A program made the translations under genes and the position numbers. Below are positions 18,786-28,556 of a stretch of 64,000 nt of DNA, piece after piece; the stretch's first letter is position 1; each line of letters starts with the position of its first letter. This stretch comes from Acidobacteriota bacterium (GTDB lineage: Bacteria; Acidobacteriota; Terriglobia; Terriglobales; Acidobacteriaceae). The stretch lies in NCBI GenBank assembly GCA_003225495.1, contig QIAJ01000169.1, forward strand, positions 24,826 to 88,825, written 5' to 3'. Under the pieces are notes generated by a model that was not told the origin of the DNA, ran no database searches, and worked only from the letters and a program-made list of their open reading frames with translations.

Positions 18786-19309
18786 GCGCGACCCTGGTGT
18801 TTGTTCTACTCTCAATCACACTACTGGTGTTGTTTGCCTACCTGGCGACCCGGCGCGCGAAGGACTTGCCTGACCTCGATCGAACCATTACAGCCATTCG
18901 GGCGCTCGACGTGGAAGCGTTCCGAAATTTGGTGGATCCCGAGGAGGAGGAGTTCCTGCGGGTCAGCCTGCCTGCCCAGGCATTCAGAAGAATAAAACGT
19001 GAACGCTCTCGGACAGCTCTTGTCTACACGAAAGAACTATCGAGGATCTCTCTGCAATTCGCACGTTTCGGCGGTGCAGCCCAACGGAGTCCGGATCCCG
19101 CCATCGCAGCCTGGGGAAAACAGATCGCAAATAGCGCGATTTACCTTCGTTTGCGTGCCCTGGATGCGACTGCGCAGCTGATGTTGTCGGCGACCTTCCC
19201 AGGTTTACAGCCGCGGCCCCTGCGCTCGCTGCTTGAACAATACGATCGTGCCACCGGCCTCCTCCTCAATCACAACGCACTAAGGCGCGCGCAGATTCAG
19301 GCACCCTAG
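18782..19309 (+). CDS. Hypothetical protein with one N-terminal TM anchor
   Basis: ATG overlaps the upstream TGA (ATGA); MSATLVFVLLSITLLVLFAYLATRRAKDLPDLDRTITAIRALDVEAFRNLVDPEEEEFLRVSLPAQAF... Confidence 0.65.
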   Translation: MSATLVFVLLSITLLVLFAYLATRRAKDLPDLDRTITAIRALDVEAFRNLVDPEEEEFLRVSLPAQAFRRIKRERSRTALVYTKELSRISLQFARFGGAAQRSPDPAIAAWGKQIANSAIYLRLRALDATAQLMLSATFPGLQPRPLRSLLEQYDRATGLLLNHNALRRAQIQAP

Positions 19310-19411
19310 CTGTTTTTGTCGCTCGAATGATGTCCCGATGTCGGAATTGGCTGACAAGGGACAGCAGGGAAATCAAGGATTTTTTGGTTTCAATGCGATA
19401 GGATTCCCACC

Positions 19412-19654
19412 ATGGCACGAGGTTGGGAAAGTAAGTCAATCGAACAGCAACAGGATGCGATGGCGGAGCGGCACAAGCCGGCCCGTCCTGCACTGTCGCC
19501 CGAAGAACGCGACCGCGATCGCAAACGCCAGGGGCTGCTTCTCTCCCGCAGCCGCCTGTCCCGCCAGTTGGAAACGGCGGCCAACCCCCGGCATCGTCAG
19601 ATGCTGACTGACGCAATTGCGGAACTCGATCGCCAACTCTCATCTCTTGAGTAG
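19412..19654 (+). CDS. Small charged hypothetical protein
   Basis: 80 aa, strongly charged helical composition; no known family recognised. Confidence 0.4.
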   Translation: MARGWESKSIEQQQDAMAERHKPARPALSPEERDRDRKRQGLLLSRSRLSRQLETAANPRHRQMLTDAIAELDRQLSSLE

Positions 19655-19758
19655 TTTACGCAATTAAGAGCGCATCATCCGCATAGCTTCTGTCGATACT
19701 CGCCATAACAAAAACCAGAGCCGTAATCGCGTTTGCCTCACGTATAATGAGCTAGTTC

Positions 19759-20007
19759 ATGAAGGCTTACGTTTATGTGTCGCTGAAGAAGAGCGTGCTC
19801 GACCCGCAGGGTAAAACCATTCAAGGTGCACTGCATAAAATGGGCTATAGGGGCCTGCAAGAAGTCCGCCAGGGTAAATACTTTGAGATTTCCCTGAACG
19901 GCGGCCTTTCCAAAGATCAGGCTCAGTCCGAGGTAGAACGGATCGCGCGTGAAGTCCTGACTAACCCCGTAATTGAAGAGTTTCGTTTCTCCCTCGAAGA
20001 CAGTTAG
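19759..20007 (+). CDS. purS: Phosphoribosylformylglycinamidine synthase subunit PurS
   Basis: MKAYVYVSLKKSVLDPQGKTIQGALHKMGYRGLQEVRQGKYFEISLNGG...LTNPVIEEFRF. Confidence 0.93.
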   Translation: MKAYVYVSLKKSVLDPQGKTIQGALHKMGYRGLQEVRQGKYFEISLNGGLSKDQAQSEVERIAREVLTNPVIEEFRFSLEDS

Positions 20008-20096
20008 TCGCTCGGTTCGTCGCGAACCTGACGTACGTCAACTTGACCAGGCATGACCCGGTTCCCCCCGCCGATTAACGAAGGAGTCCATAAGCT

Positions 20097-21971
20097 ATGT
20101 GTGGCATTGTCGGATACGTGGGGAAGAAGGAAGTCGTCCCGGTCATCATCGAAGGCCTGAGGCGGCTCGAGTATCGCGGTTATGACTCCGCCGGAATCGC
20201 CGTCGCCGGGAATGGCGAAGGCCTCCAGATCCGCCGCGCCGAAGGCAAGCTGCGCAATCTGGAAGAGGTCATCCGCAACAAACTGCTGGACGGCACCTAC
20301 GGCATCGGACACACGCGCTGGGCCACGCACGGCCGCCCCACCGAGGAGAACGCCCACCCCCATCGTGACTGCACCGGACGCATCGTCGTCGTTCACAACG
20401 GTATCGTCGAGAATTATTTGTCCCTCAAAAGGAAGCTCAGGGAAGAGGGCCACAAGTTCAGCACCGAGACCGACACGGAAGTTATTGCTCACCTGATCGA
20501 GAACCACTATCTGAAAACCGGCAACGGCCATCGGCCCGTTCTCGAAGAAGCAGTGCGCAAGGCGGTAAAGGAATTGACTGGCGTGTTTGCCCTGGTCGTG
20601 ATCGCCATCGATGATCCCAACAAGATTGTCGCCGCCCGCAACGGCCCGCCCGCCGTGATCGGTCTGGGCAAAGACGAATTCTTTGTCGCCTCTGACGTGC
20701 CCGCGATTCTCCATCACACTCGCGACCTTTTCTTCTTAGCTGACGGCGATCTCGCAGTGATCACGCAGCAAGGCGTCAAGCTCACCGATTTCGACGGCAA
20801 CCCCGTCGAGCGCCAGGTCCAGCGCATTACCTGGGATCCCATCATGGCAGAAAAGGGCGGCTTCAAGCACTTCATGCTCAAGGAAATCTACGAGCAGCCC
20901 CGCACCATCCGCGACACCACCCTCGGACGGGTTTCGCAGGACAGCGGCCAGGTATTCCTCGACGAGATGCAAGTCACCGCGGATGAATTCAAGGCGATGA
21001 AGAAACTCAACATCACCGCCTGCGGCACCAGTTGGCACGCCGGACTAGCCGGCAAGTTCATGATCGAGACCCTCGCACGCGTCCCCGTCGAAGTTGACTA
21101 CGCTAGCGAGTGGCGCTACCGCGATCCCATCATGGGTCCGGACACACTCACCTTACTGATCTCCCAGTCCGGCGAAACCGCCGACACCATCGCCGCCCAG
21201 CGGGAAGCCAAAACCAGAGGTTCGAAGACACTCGCCATCTGCAACGTCGTTGGCTCCATGATCACCCGCGAAGCCGCTGGCACCATCTATACGCATGCCG
21301 GTCCCGAGATTGGCGTAGCCTCAACCAAAGCGTTCAGCGGACAGCTCACTGCCCTCTACCTTTTCGCCCTCTACCTCGGGCAGGTACGTGGCACGCTGAC
21401 CCCCGCGCAAGCCAAGGCCCTGGTCCAGCAGCTCACCCACATTCCTGGCAAGCTCGAACAGATCCTCACTCACGACGAAGCCTGCAACGAGTTATCGAAA
21501 ACTTATGTCCGCGCCCAGGATTTCCTCTTCCTCGGCCGCGGCATCCACTACCCAATCGCCCTCGAAGGCGCCCTCAAGCTCAAAGAGATTTCCTACATTC
21601 ACGCCGAAGGATACCCCGCCGGAGAGATGAAGCACGGCCCTAACGCCCTCATAGACGAGAACCTTCCGGTAGTAATCATCGCCACCCGAGACGTGAACAG
21701 TCCCGCCTCGATGACCCGCTACGAAAAAACCATCTCAAACCTTCAGGAAGTGAAAGCCCGCTCCGGTATCGTGATCGCGCTCGCCACCGAGGGTGACGAT
21801 CAAATCCAGGAAGATGCCGATCACGTTCTCTACATTCCACCCGCTCCCGAGGAGTTGTCCGCAATTCTCGAAATCGTACCTTTACAACTGCTGGCCTACC
21901 ATATCGCCGTCCGCCGCGGCTGCGACGTCGATCAACCCCGCAACCTGGCCAAGTCGGTTACGGTGGAGTAG
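20097..21971 (+). CDS. glmS: Glutamine--fructose-6-phosphate aminotransferase (isomerizing)
   Basis: [36 protein letters not shown] domains; C-terminal [15 protein letters not shown]. Confidence 0.97.
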   Translation: MCGIVGYVGKKEVVPVIIEGLRRLEYRGYDSAGIAVAGNGEGLQIRRAEGKLRNLEEVIRNKLLDGTYGIGHTRWATHGRPTEENAHPHRDCTGRIVVVHNGIVENYLSLKRKLREEGHKFSTETDTEVIAHLIENHYLKTGNGHRPVLEEAVRKAVKELTGVFALVVIAIDDPNKIVAARNGPPAVIGLGKDEFFVASDVPAILHHTRDLFFLADGDLAVITQQGVKLTDFDGNPVERQVQRITWDPIMAEKGGFKHFMLKEIYEQPRTIRDTTLGRVSQDSGQVFLDEMQVTADEFKAMKKLNITACGTSWHAGLAGKFMIETLARVPVEVDYASEWRYRDPIMGPDTLTLLISQSGETADTIAAQREAKTRGSKTLAICNVVGSMITREAAGTIYTHAGPEIGVASTKAFSGQLTALYLFALYLGQVRGTLTPAQAKALVQQLTHIPGKLEQILTHDEACNELSKTYVRAQDFLFLGRGIHYPIALEGALKLKEISYIHAEGYPAGEMKHGPNALIDENLPVVIIATRDVNSPASMTRYEKTISNLQEVKARSGIVIALATEGDDQIQEDADHVLYIPPAPEELSAILEIVPLQLLAYHIAVRRGCDVDQPRNLAKSVTVE

Positions 21972-22114
21972 AGAATTGCCGTTTCGTTGCTCTGCCCTCC
22001 AGCTTCAGGTTGCTAGCTCCTTGCTGGAAGTCAGCAACCGTCCTCATTTCTAACCCGGTCCACGTTGACGGCCTTTCGCGTTACCGCCTAGCATGAATGC
22101 GAAAGGAGCACTCT

Positions 22115-24292
22115 GTGATCGGTCAAGTGCTCGGCCATTGCCGCATCGTAGCCAAGATTGGGCAAGGAGGGATGGGTGTCGTCTATCGCGCCCAGGATGA
22201 AGTGCTGCATCGCGACGTGGCGTTGAAGGTTGTCAGCAAGAACACTTCTCTCGATTCGTCCGGACGCCAGAACCTCCTGCACGAGGCGCGAGCTTCTTCT
22301 GCTCTCGCACATCCCAACATCTGCACCATCTACGAAGTAGGCGAGAGCGATGGCGAACTCTACATCGTAATGGAGTTGGTGGAGGGCAAGTCTCTCCGCG
22401 AGTTGAGCGGAGATCACGGATTGCCCCCTGAGTCAGTGCTGCGCTACGGCGTTCAGATCGCCAGCGCGCTCGTCCGCGCCCACGACAGAGGCATCATTCA
22501 TCGCGATCTAAAAGCGGCAAACATTGTCGTCACGGCCGAAGGATTAGTTAAAGTACTCGACTTTGGACTAGCCAAGAAAGTCGGCGGCACAATTTTCGAT
22601 GCCGTCACCCGCTCGTTCGAAACCATGCTTGACGCTTCCGGCGTAAGCGGCACTCTGCCATACATCGCTCCCGAAATCCTGCGCGGCGAAGGGACTGATT
22701 ACCGCAGCGATCTGTGGGCACTCGGTGTAGTGCTCTATGAGGCCGCTTCCGGACGTCTGCCCTTCGATGGCCGCACCGGCTTCGAGATCAGCTCAGCCAT
22801 CATGCGTGAGCTGCCCAAGCCGCTTGGACCTCCCGTCCCGCCCGGACTCTGGGCCATCATTCAACGCTGCCTGGCGAAGGAACCCTTGCATCGATACCAG
22901 CGCGCCGGCGAAGTCCAGGCCGCTCTCGAAGCGGTGCAGTCGGCCGTCAACGTGTCTCCTGCTCCCCCCGCCGAGGTGAGCCAACCCAGAACCACAATGT
23001 TGCATGGCGTTCAGCATATTCACGTCAAGAAGGGGGACTTCCTTCTGCTCGTAGGAACCACCAAGGGAGCCTTCCTTCTGCGCTCGAACCGGCAGCGCAC
23101 GCGCTGGGAATTGGGTGGCCCTTACTTTCACGGACACAGTGTCTATTCGATGGCTTACGACGGCCGCGGCGGCCAACATCGCATATGGGCCTCAACTCAG
23201 AATTATTGGGGAACGCTTCTTCGTTCCAGCGATGACTTTGGAAAAAGCTGGACGAATCCGCAGGAACCTCCGATTCGATTTCCGCCCGATACCGGAGTAT
23301 CCCTCAAAAACATCTGGCAGATATCGCTCGGCCCGATGAACGATCCCGAAGTGCTCTATTGCGGAGTAGAACCGGCTGCGCTCTTTCAAACCCGTGATGC
23401 TGGTGAGACCTGGTCGCTCGTCCGCGGTCTGTTCGATCATCCGCATCGGCCGCGATGGGTGCCCGGCAACGGGGGACTGGCTCTGCACACCATCGTGCTT
23501 GATCCCGCCAACAACCAGCGCATGTATGTGGCAATTTCATCGGGCGGAGTCTACCGTACCGATGATGGCGGCCAGACATGGTCGGCGCAAAACCGAGGCG
23601 TCCGCGTCGTGTTCCTGCCCGACAAGTATCCTGAGTTCGGACAGTGCGTCCACAAGATTGCCATGCATCCCGACCATCCGGAACGTCTGTTCCTGCAAAA
23701 TCACTGGGGCCTTTATCGATCGGACGACTGGGCGGAAAACTGGTTTGATATCGCCAATGGCGTGCCCTCCGATTTCGGATTTGCCATGGTCATGCATCCC
23801 CGAAACCCTGATTGGGTGTACATCGTTCCGGTCGAATCCGACGAATTCCGCTGTACCTGTGACGGACGCTTGCGTGTCTATCGAACGCGCAATGCGGGCG
23901 CTTCATGGGAACCGCTTCAGCGCGGCTTGCCGCAGAAGCGCGCCTACGAAACCGTTCTGCGGGACGCAATGACAGCCGATTCGCTCGATCCGGTCGGACT
24001 CTATCTGGGGACAAGAAACGGACAGATCTTCGGCTCCCGCGACGAAGGAAAAACGTGGCAAAAAATTATCGAGGGACTACCGGCGATTGTCTGCATTCGT
24101 ACGGCACTGGTCCAGGACTCATCACGTGTCTCGGCGATGACGTCGTCGAAAACCTCATCCAGTACCGCTTCTGTGTCTAAGACTGTCTCGAAGCTTTCGG
24201 TCGCGACCTCTTCCCGAGGAAAATCTTTCAGTAAGAGCAAGTCACGCGGAGCCAGTTCGCGCGGAACGAATTCGCGGGGAACCAGAAGATAA
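22115..24292 (+). CDS. Ser/Thr protein kinase fused to a BNR/sortilin-type beta-propeller with a Ser/Thr/Arg/Lys-rich C-terminal tail
   Basis: IGQGGMGVVYRAQD, HRDLKAANIVV, DFGLAKK; then repeated RDAGETW/TDDGGQTW/RDEGKTW propeller motifs; AAAGGAG before GTG 22115. Confidence 0.88.
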   Translation: MIGQVLGHCRIVAKIGQGGMGVVYRAQDEVLHRDVALKVVSKNTSLDSSGRQNLLHEARASSALAHPNICTIYEVGESDGELYIVMELVEGKSLRELSGDHGLPPESVLRYGVQIASALVRAHDRGIIHRDLKAANIVVTAEGLVKVLDFGLAKKVGGTIFDAVTRSFETMLDASGVSGTLPYIAPEILRGEGTDYRSDLWALGVVLYEAASGRLPFDGRTGFEISSAIMRELPKPLGPPVPPGLWAIIQRCLAKEPLHRYQRAGEVQAALEAVQSAVNVSPAPPAEVSQPRTTMLHGVQHIHVKKGDFLLLVGTTKGAFLLRSNRQRTRWELGGPYFHGHSVYSMAYDGRGGQHRIWASTQNYWGTLLRSSDDFGKSWTNPQEPPIRFPPDTGVSLKNIWQISLGPMNDPEVLYCGVEPAALFQTRDAGETWSLVRGLFDHPHRPRWVPGNGGLALHTIVLDPANNQRMYVAISSGGVYRTDDGGQTWSAQNRGVRVVFLPDKYPEFGQCVHKIAMHPDHPERLFLQNHWGLYRSDDWAENWFDIANGVPSDFGFAMVMHPRNPDWVYIVPVESDEFRCTCDGRLRVYRTRNAGASWEPLQRGLPQKRAYETVLRDAMTADSLDPVGLYLGTRNGQIFGSRDEGKTWQKIIEGLPAIVCIRTALVQDSSRVSAMTSSKTSSSTASVSKTVSKLSVATSSRGKSFSKSKSRGASSRGTNSRGTRR

Positions 24293-24295
24293 GCC

Positions 24296-24577
24296 ATGCC
24301 CGTGACCTTTCACATTCCCGGCGGATTGCGTGAATTCACCGAAGGACGACACAGCGTTGTGATTGAACACTCCCCCGCAACCCTGGGCGAAGCATTGTCT
24401 CTCTTGTGGAATCTCTATCCTGGCGTTCGCTCCCGCATGGCAACCGAGCAGGGAGAGATTCGCGAACACATCAACATCTTCATCGGGGATGAGAACATGC
24501 GATACACCGGCGGCCTGGCAAGCCCCCTCCCCGCCCCTTCCGAAATCTCCATCGTCCCCGCCATTAGCGGAGGATGA
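24296..24577 (+). CDS. MoaD/ThiS-family ubiquitin-like protein
   Basis: MPVTFHIPGGLREFTEGRHSVVIEHSPATLGEALSLLWNLYPGVRSRM...NIFIGDENMRYTGGLASPLPAPSEISIVPAISGG (C-terminal GG). Confidence 0.88.
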   Translation: MPVTFHIPGGLREFTEGRHSVVIEHSPATLGEALSLLWNLYPGVRSRMATEQGEIREHINIFIGDENMRYTGGLASPLPAPSEISIVPAISGG

Positions 24578-24728
24578 GTTCTCAGTATTTGCGGGCATGC
24601 AAGCATATCCGTTTCTCTTTTTGCATGACGCGACTTCCTCCGCAATGCCGCTGGACCACGGACTTCATCCCCTTAGGGACCAGCCCACGCAGCCGACTTC
24701 AGCGGGCTATAATTCTCACTCTCAATCC

Positions 24729-25757
24729 ATGCCCTTTCGCCGAGGAGACCCGACCTTGTACGTACCCGAAATCAACCGCTACGACACCATGCAGTATCGC
24801 CGCTCCGGACGCAGCGGCATTCAACTTCCCGCCATCTCACTCGGCCTCTGGCACAATTACGGAGGCGTTGACAATTTCGAAAACGCCCGCACCATGCTGC
24901 GTCGCGCCTTCGACCTCGGCATCACGCACTTCGATCTAGCCAACAACTACGGCCCGCCCTACGGCTCAGCCGAGGAAAATTTCGGCCAGATCCTAAAGAA
25001 AGATTTCATTCCCTATCGCGTCGAACTGATCATCTCCACCAAAGCCGGATGGGACATGTGGCCCGGCCCCTACGGAAACCTGGGCTCGCGAAAGTACATC
25101 CTGGCCAGCCTCGATCAAAGCCTCAAGCGCATGGGCCTGGAGTACGTCGACATCTTTTATCATCACCGTCCCGATCCCGACACGCCGATGGAAGAGAGCC
25201 TCGGTGCTCTCGACACTGCCGTGCGCTCCGGCAAGGCGCTTTATGCTGGCATCTCCGCATACAGCGCCAAGCAAACTGCGGAAGCGGTCAAGATCATGCG
25301 CAGTCTGGGAACGCCCTGCGTGATTCATCAGCCCAAGTACTCAATGCTGGTGCGTGATCCCGAGCAGGGTTTGCTCGATGTGCTCGGCAAAGAAGGAGTC
25401 GGCTGCATCGTCTTCAGCCCGCTCGCGCAAGGTTTACTTTCGGATCGTTATCTGCAAGGCATTCCCTCAGACTCCCGTGCAGCGCGTGATTTCTTCCTGA
25501 AGAGAAAAGATATCGATGAGCGCAAGGTCGCGATGCTGCAGGAACTGAACGCCGTTGCAAACCAACGCGGACAATCTCTCGCCGAGATGGCTGTCGCCTG
25601 GGTACTGCGCGATCCGTGCGTCACCAGCGCGCTGGTGGGAACCAGCAAAGTTCAACAGGTCGATGACAACGTAGCCGCCCTGAAGAATCTGGCCTTTTCG
25701 TCCGAAGAGTTGAAAAAGATCGACGGTATTCTCGCCAGCAAGCAGTCCGTAGCATAA
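24729..25757 (+). CDS. Aldo/keto reductase (glyceraldehyde-3-phosphate reductase YghZ-like)
   Basis: FDLANNYGPPYGSAEENFG, STKAGWDMWPGPYG, YVDIFYHHRPDPDTPMEE; start could also be TTG 24756. Confidence 0.9.
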   Translation: MPFRRGDPTLYVPEINRYDTMQYRRSGRSGIQLPAISLGLWHNYGGVDNFENARTMLRRAFDLGITHFDLANNYGPPYGSAEENFGQILKKDFIPYRVELIISTKAGWDMWPGPYGNLGSRKYILASLDQSLKRMGLEYVDIFYHHRPDPDTPMEESLGALDTAVRSGKALYAGISAYSAKQTAEAVKIMRSLGTPCVIHQPKYSMLVRDPEQGLLDVLGKEGVGCIVFSPLAQGLLSDRYLQGIPSDSRAARDFFLKRKDIDERKVAMLQELNAVANQRGQSLAEMAVAWVLRDPCVTSALVGTSKVQQVDDNVAALKNLAFSSEELKKIDGILASKQSVA

Positions 25758-25922
25758 AAGCTCTAGGGTAGAGGCGCGGCTTGCCGCGGCTCTGTCGGCG
25801 CCGGAATGATCCAAGCGCATGCCCAACCGCTGGCGACGGACACCGGGCACGCCACGTCTCTACTGCCGATTTTTGGAAGACGGGTTGGGTCGCGGCGTGA
25901 CGCTGCATCATCCATATACCCA

Positions 25923-26645
25923 ATGGCACAATTTCAGACATTGCAAGCATCTCTGGCTGCGGCCAGAGATTTATCCGAATTCACAAAGCACCTTGAGTTC
26001 GAATTAAAAGACGCACCGCGCTTGGGGTTTGTCCCAGGGCAGTGGCTTTCGCTGAGAGCCTCGACGCCTGACGGCGAGGAAATCACGCGAGCTTATTCGA
26101 TTGCTTCCCCGCCAACCGAAGATGGCCGCTTCGCCTTCTGCCTCAATCGCGTACCTGAAGGATTCATGTCGAACCACCTCTGCGACATGCGTGAGGGGGC
26201 AGAGATTACGTTCGAGGGTCCGTTCGGCGGTTTCATCCTGCGTCCGCCATTGCGCGACACCGTATTCATCGCAACCGGAACCGGAATCGCACCATTTCGA
26301 TCGATGCTGCATTGGCTGCTCGCCGACCGGACGCGACATGAGGGACGTCAATTCTGGCTAGTGTTCGGCGTGCGCTACGAGCAGGACATCTACTATCGCG
26401 AAGAATTCGAGCGGCTCGCGCAGGAGCACTCCAATTTCGAGTTCTTGCCGACGCTCAGCCGCGGGGGTCCCGAATGGAAAGGACTGCGCGGATATGTGCA
26501 GGAGCATGTGCCGGGCATAGTCGGCGATCGCACCGACATGCACGCTTACATCTGCGGACTCGATAAAATGGTCAGTGCCAATCGCCAGTTGCTGAAGTCG
26601 TTGGGATGGGATCGCAAACAGATTCTGTATGAAAAGTACGATTGA
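25923..26645 (+). CDS. Ferredoxin/flavodoxin-NADP+ reductase-like FAD-binding oxidoreductase
   Basis: RAYSIASPP, GPFGGFIL, FIATGTGIAPFRSML, YICGLDKMV. Confidence 0.88.
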   Translation: MAQFQTLQASLAAARDLSEFTKHLEFELKDAPRLGFVPGQWLSLRASTPDGEEITRAYSIASPPTEDGRFAFCLNRVPEGFMSNHLCDMREGAEITFEGPFGGFILRPPLRDTVFIATGTGIAPFRSMLHWLLADRTRHEGRQFWLVFGVRYEQDIYYREEFERLAQEHSNFEFLPTLSRGGPEWKGLRGYVQEHVPGIVGDRTDMHAYICGLDKMVSANRQLLKSLGWDRKQILYEKYD

Positions 26646-26690
26646 AAATCGCCGCATCAGCGGGTCGGTGTTGCAAACAAAGCCAATAAA

Positions 26691-27275
26691 ATGAAAACGA
26701 CTAAGACTCTCGCGCGCTGTGCATGGCCCACGAACGATCTTGCGATTCTTTATCACGACCAGGAGTGGGGTGTTCCACAACATGATGACCGCGTGCTGTT
26801 CGAATTTCTGATCCTGGAAGGAGCACAGGCCGGCCTAAGTTGGGACACGATTCTAAGGAAGCGCGAGAATTACCGCGCTGCCTTCAGTGGTTTCGACGCG
26901 AAGAAAATTGCCCGCTACGATCGTCGAAAGATTCTAGCCCTGATGCAAGATGCCGGAATCGTCCGCAACCGGCTGAAGATCGCAGCAACCGTACAGAACG
27001 CGAAAGCCTTCCTCGCAGTCCAGAAAGAATTCAAGACCTTCGACCGTTACATCTGGCAATTCGTGGGAGGCAAGCCTCGCGTCAACATCTGGAAGGCCGG
27101 GCAGGGGGTTCCGGCGAGCACCGCCGAATCCGACGCAATGAGTAAGGATCTCAAGAAGCGCGGATTCACCTTCGTCGGCTCGACCATCTGCTATGCGTTC
27201 ATGCAGGCGACTGGAATGGTGAACGACCATGCAGTCGCGTGCTTCCGCTATCGCCAACTTCGTCCGCAACCTTAG
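26691..27275 (+). CDS. tag: DNA-3-methyladenine glycosylase I
   Basis: RCAWPTNDLAILYHDQEWGVPQHDDRVLFEFLILEGAQAGLSWDTILRKRENYRAAFSGFD. Confidence 0.95.
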   Translation: MKTTKTLARCAWPTNDLAILYHDQEWGVPQHDDRVLFEFLILEGAQAGLSWDTILRKRENYRAAFSGFDAKKIARYDRRKILALMQDAGIVRNRLKIAATVQNAKAFLAVQKEFKTFDRYIWQFVGGKPRVNIWKAGQGVPASTAESDAMSKDLKKRGFTFVGSTICYAFMQATGMVNDHAVACFRYRQLRPQP

Positions 27276-28324
27276 CTAACTTTGAGTTGGGTCTCGGCAG
27301 GTAACTGAAACGCGGCCACCGGCGCGGTTTCTGGCGGCGCACTCTCAGCGGACTCGGGGGATCTAGCCAGTTTCTCGCGCAGACGCAACATCGGCTGTTC
27401 CACCAGATAGTACGAGAGGCAGGCTGCGGCGAGCGCCATCAGGGCGAGAGAGTACCCCTGCCGTAGTACCGGGTTAGAACAAAACACTTCCTGCCACAAA
27501 TAGAGGCTGTAGCTCACTCTTCCCAGCCACGCTACAGGCGCCCAATTCAGCGCACGATACGGCACCTGAATCACATGCAATACAACTCCGGCAATCGAGA
27601 AGTTAAGCAAGGGCTTCAGCACAAACAGCAAGAAGAGCGTGCGCGCCGCGCTGGTGGCTGGAAACCACGGGATGAAAATCATCGCCAGGAGCATCAGAAC
27701 AGCCAGAGAGCCATTGATCTTGGGGAGGCGAGGCGCAAAGATGGCCAGCAAACATCCGATCGCCAACTGGTCCGCGAATACCGGCAGACTTCCAATGAAC
27801 CCGTTGTGGACTTTGAAGGCATACAGCGCCGCGCGAAACACTGGCGTAGCCAGAAAGACACACACAAGAATGGCAGTCTTGTGGCGGTGCCACTTCTTCA
27901 GCGTAAGCGGCCACAGCAGATAGAATTGTTCTTCAATACTGAGCGACCACAAGTGCCCGAAGACCCACGGGCGCGCGATGTCCATGTTCGCGACGTAGAA
28001 CAGTGCCGCCGCCACGTGATACCAGCGCATCTCGTGCCGATAAAAAACAACCACGACCGCCAGAAAAACCAAGGCTGCGGGAAATATTCGGAAGGCCCGG
28101 CGAATGTAGAACTCGCGCAGACTAATCGTGGACGTCCGCTCGTGTTCGCGCAGCAGGATGTTTGTGATCAGATATCCGGAAAGCACGAAAAAAACCTGGA
28201 CGCCCAGCGCGCCGTAGCCCTGCATCAGGCCGAGTGAAACATGTTTCCACTTGATCAGATGGCTGAGCACCACCAGCGAGATCGATATTGCCCGCAAGCC
28301 GTCGAGTGAGGGTATACGTTGCAT
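27272..28324 (-). CDS. Acyltransferase 3 family (OafA/YrhL-like) membrane protein
   Basis: MQRIPSLDGLRAISISLVVLSHL...VQVFFVLSGYLITNILL...FGHLWSLSIEEQFYLLWPL. Confidence 0.92.
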   Translation of the reverse strand: MQRIPSLDGLRAISISLVVLSHLIKWKHVSLGLMQGYGALGVQVFFVLSGYLITNILLREHERTSTISLREFYIRRAFRIFPAALVFLAVVVVFYRHEMRWYHVAAALFYVANMDIARPWVFGHLWSLSIEEQFYLLWPLTLKKWHRHKTAILVCVFLATPVFRAALYAFKVHNGFIGSLPVFADQLAIGCLLAIFAPRLPKINGSLAVLMLLAMIFIPWFPATSAARTLFLLFVLKPLLNFSIAGVVLHVIQVPYRALNWAPVAWLGRVSYSLYLWQEVFCSNPVLRQGYSLALMALAAACLSYYLVEQPMLRLREKLARSPESAESAPPETAPVAAFQLPAETQLKVS

Positions 28325-28491
28325 GTTCAGACTTGATTCGCTGCCGTAGCGGACGACGATTCTGCTGAACATAGCACGACCGCCCATCCTTCCGCACCGC
28401 GGGCTGATATTATCTACGACTCATCGCCAGACACACCGGCATGTTGGAAAGGTAGCTAACTTATTCATTCTTTTGGGTTGAGAATGAGATG

Positions 28492-28511
28492 AATGTTCCA
28501 CGTGGAACATT
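28492..28511. promoter_or_regulatory. parS-like ParB-binding site
   Basis: Perfect 20-bp palindrome AATGTTCCACGTGGAACATT; core TGTTCCACGTGGAACA resembles known chromosomal parS sites. Confidence 0.75.
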
Positions 28512-28556
28512 GTACCGGTGATACTGTATGTACGAGTAACGAGGATTTGGCGCGAA

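Noticed and set aside
20010-20096. Possible glmS ribozyme/riboswitch leader
   Set aside because: The leader is short and no glmS ribozyme-like core was recognised.
24363-24728. N-terminal extension of the aldo/keto reductase ORF
   Set aside because: Overlaps the MoaD/ThiS-like gene in another frame and lacks reductase similarity; a start at 24729 or 24756 is more sensible.
28234-28250. GTGAAACATGTTTCCAC near the parS-like site, considered as a second parS
   Set aside because: Half-sites are in the wrong order relative to parS (TGTTTCACGTGAAACA), the palindrome is imperfect, and it lies in acyltransferase coding sequence.
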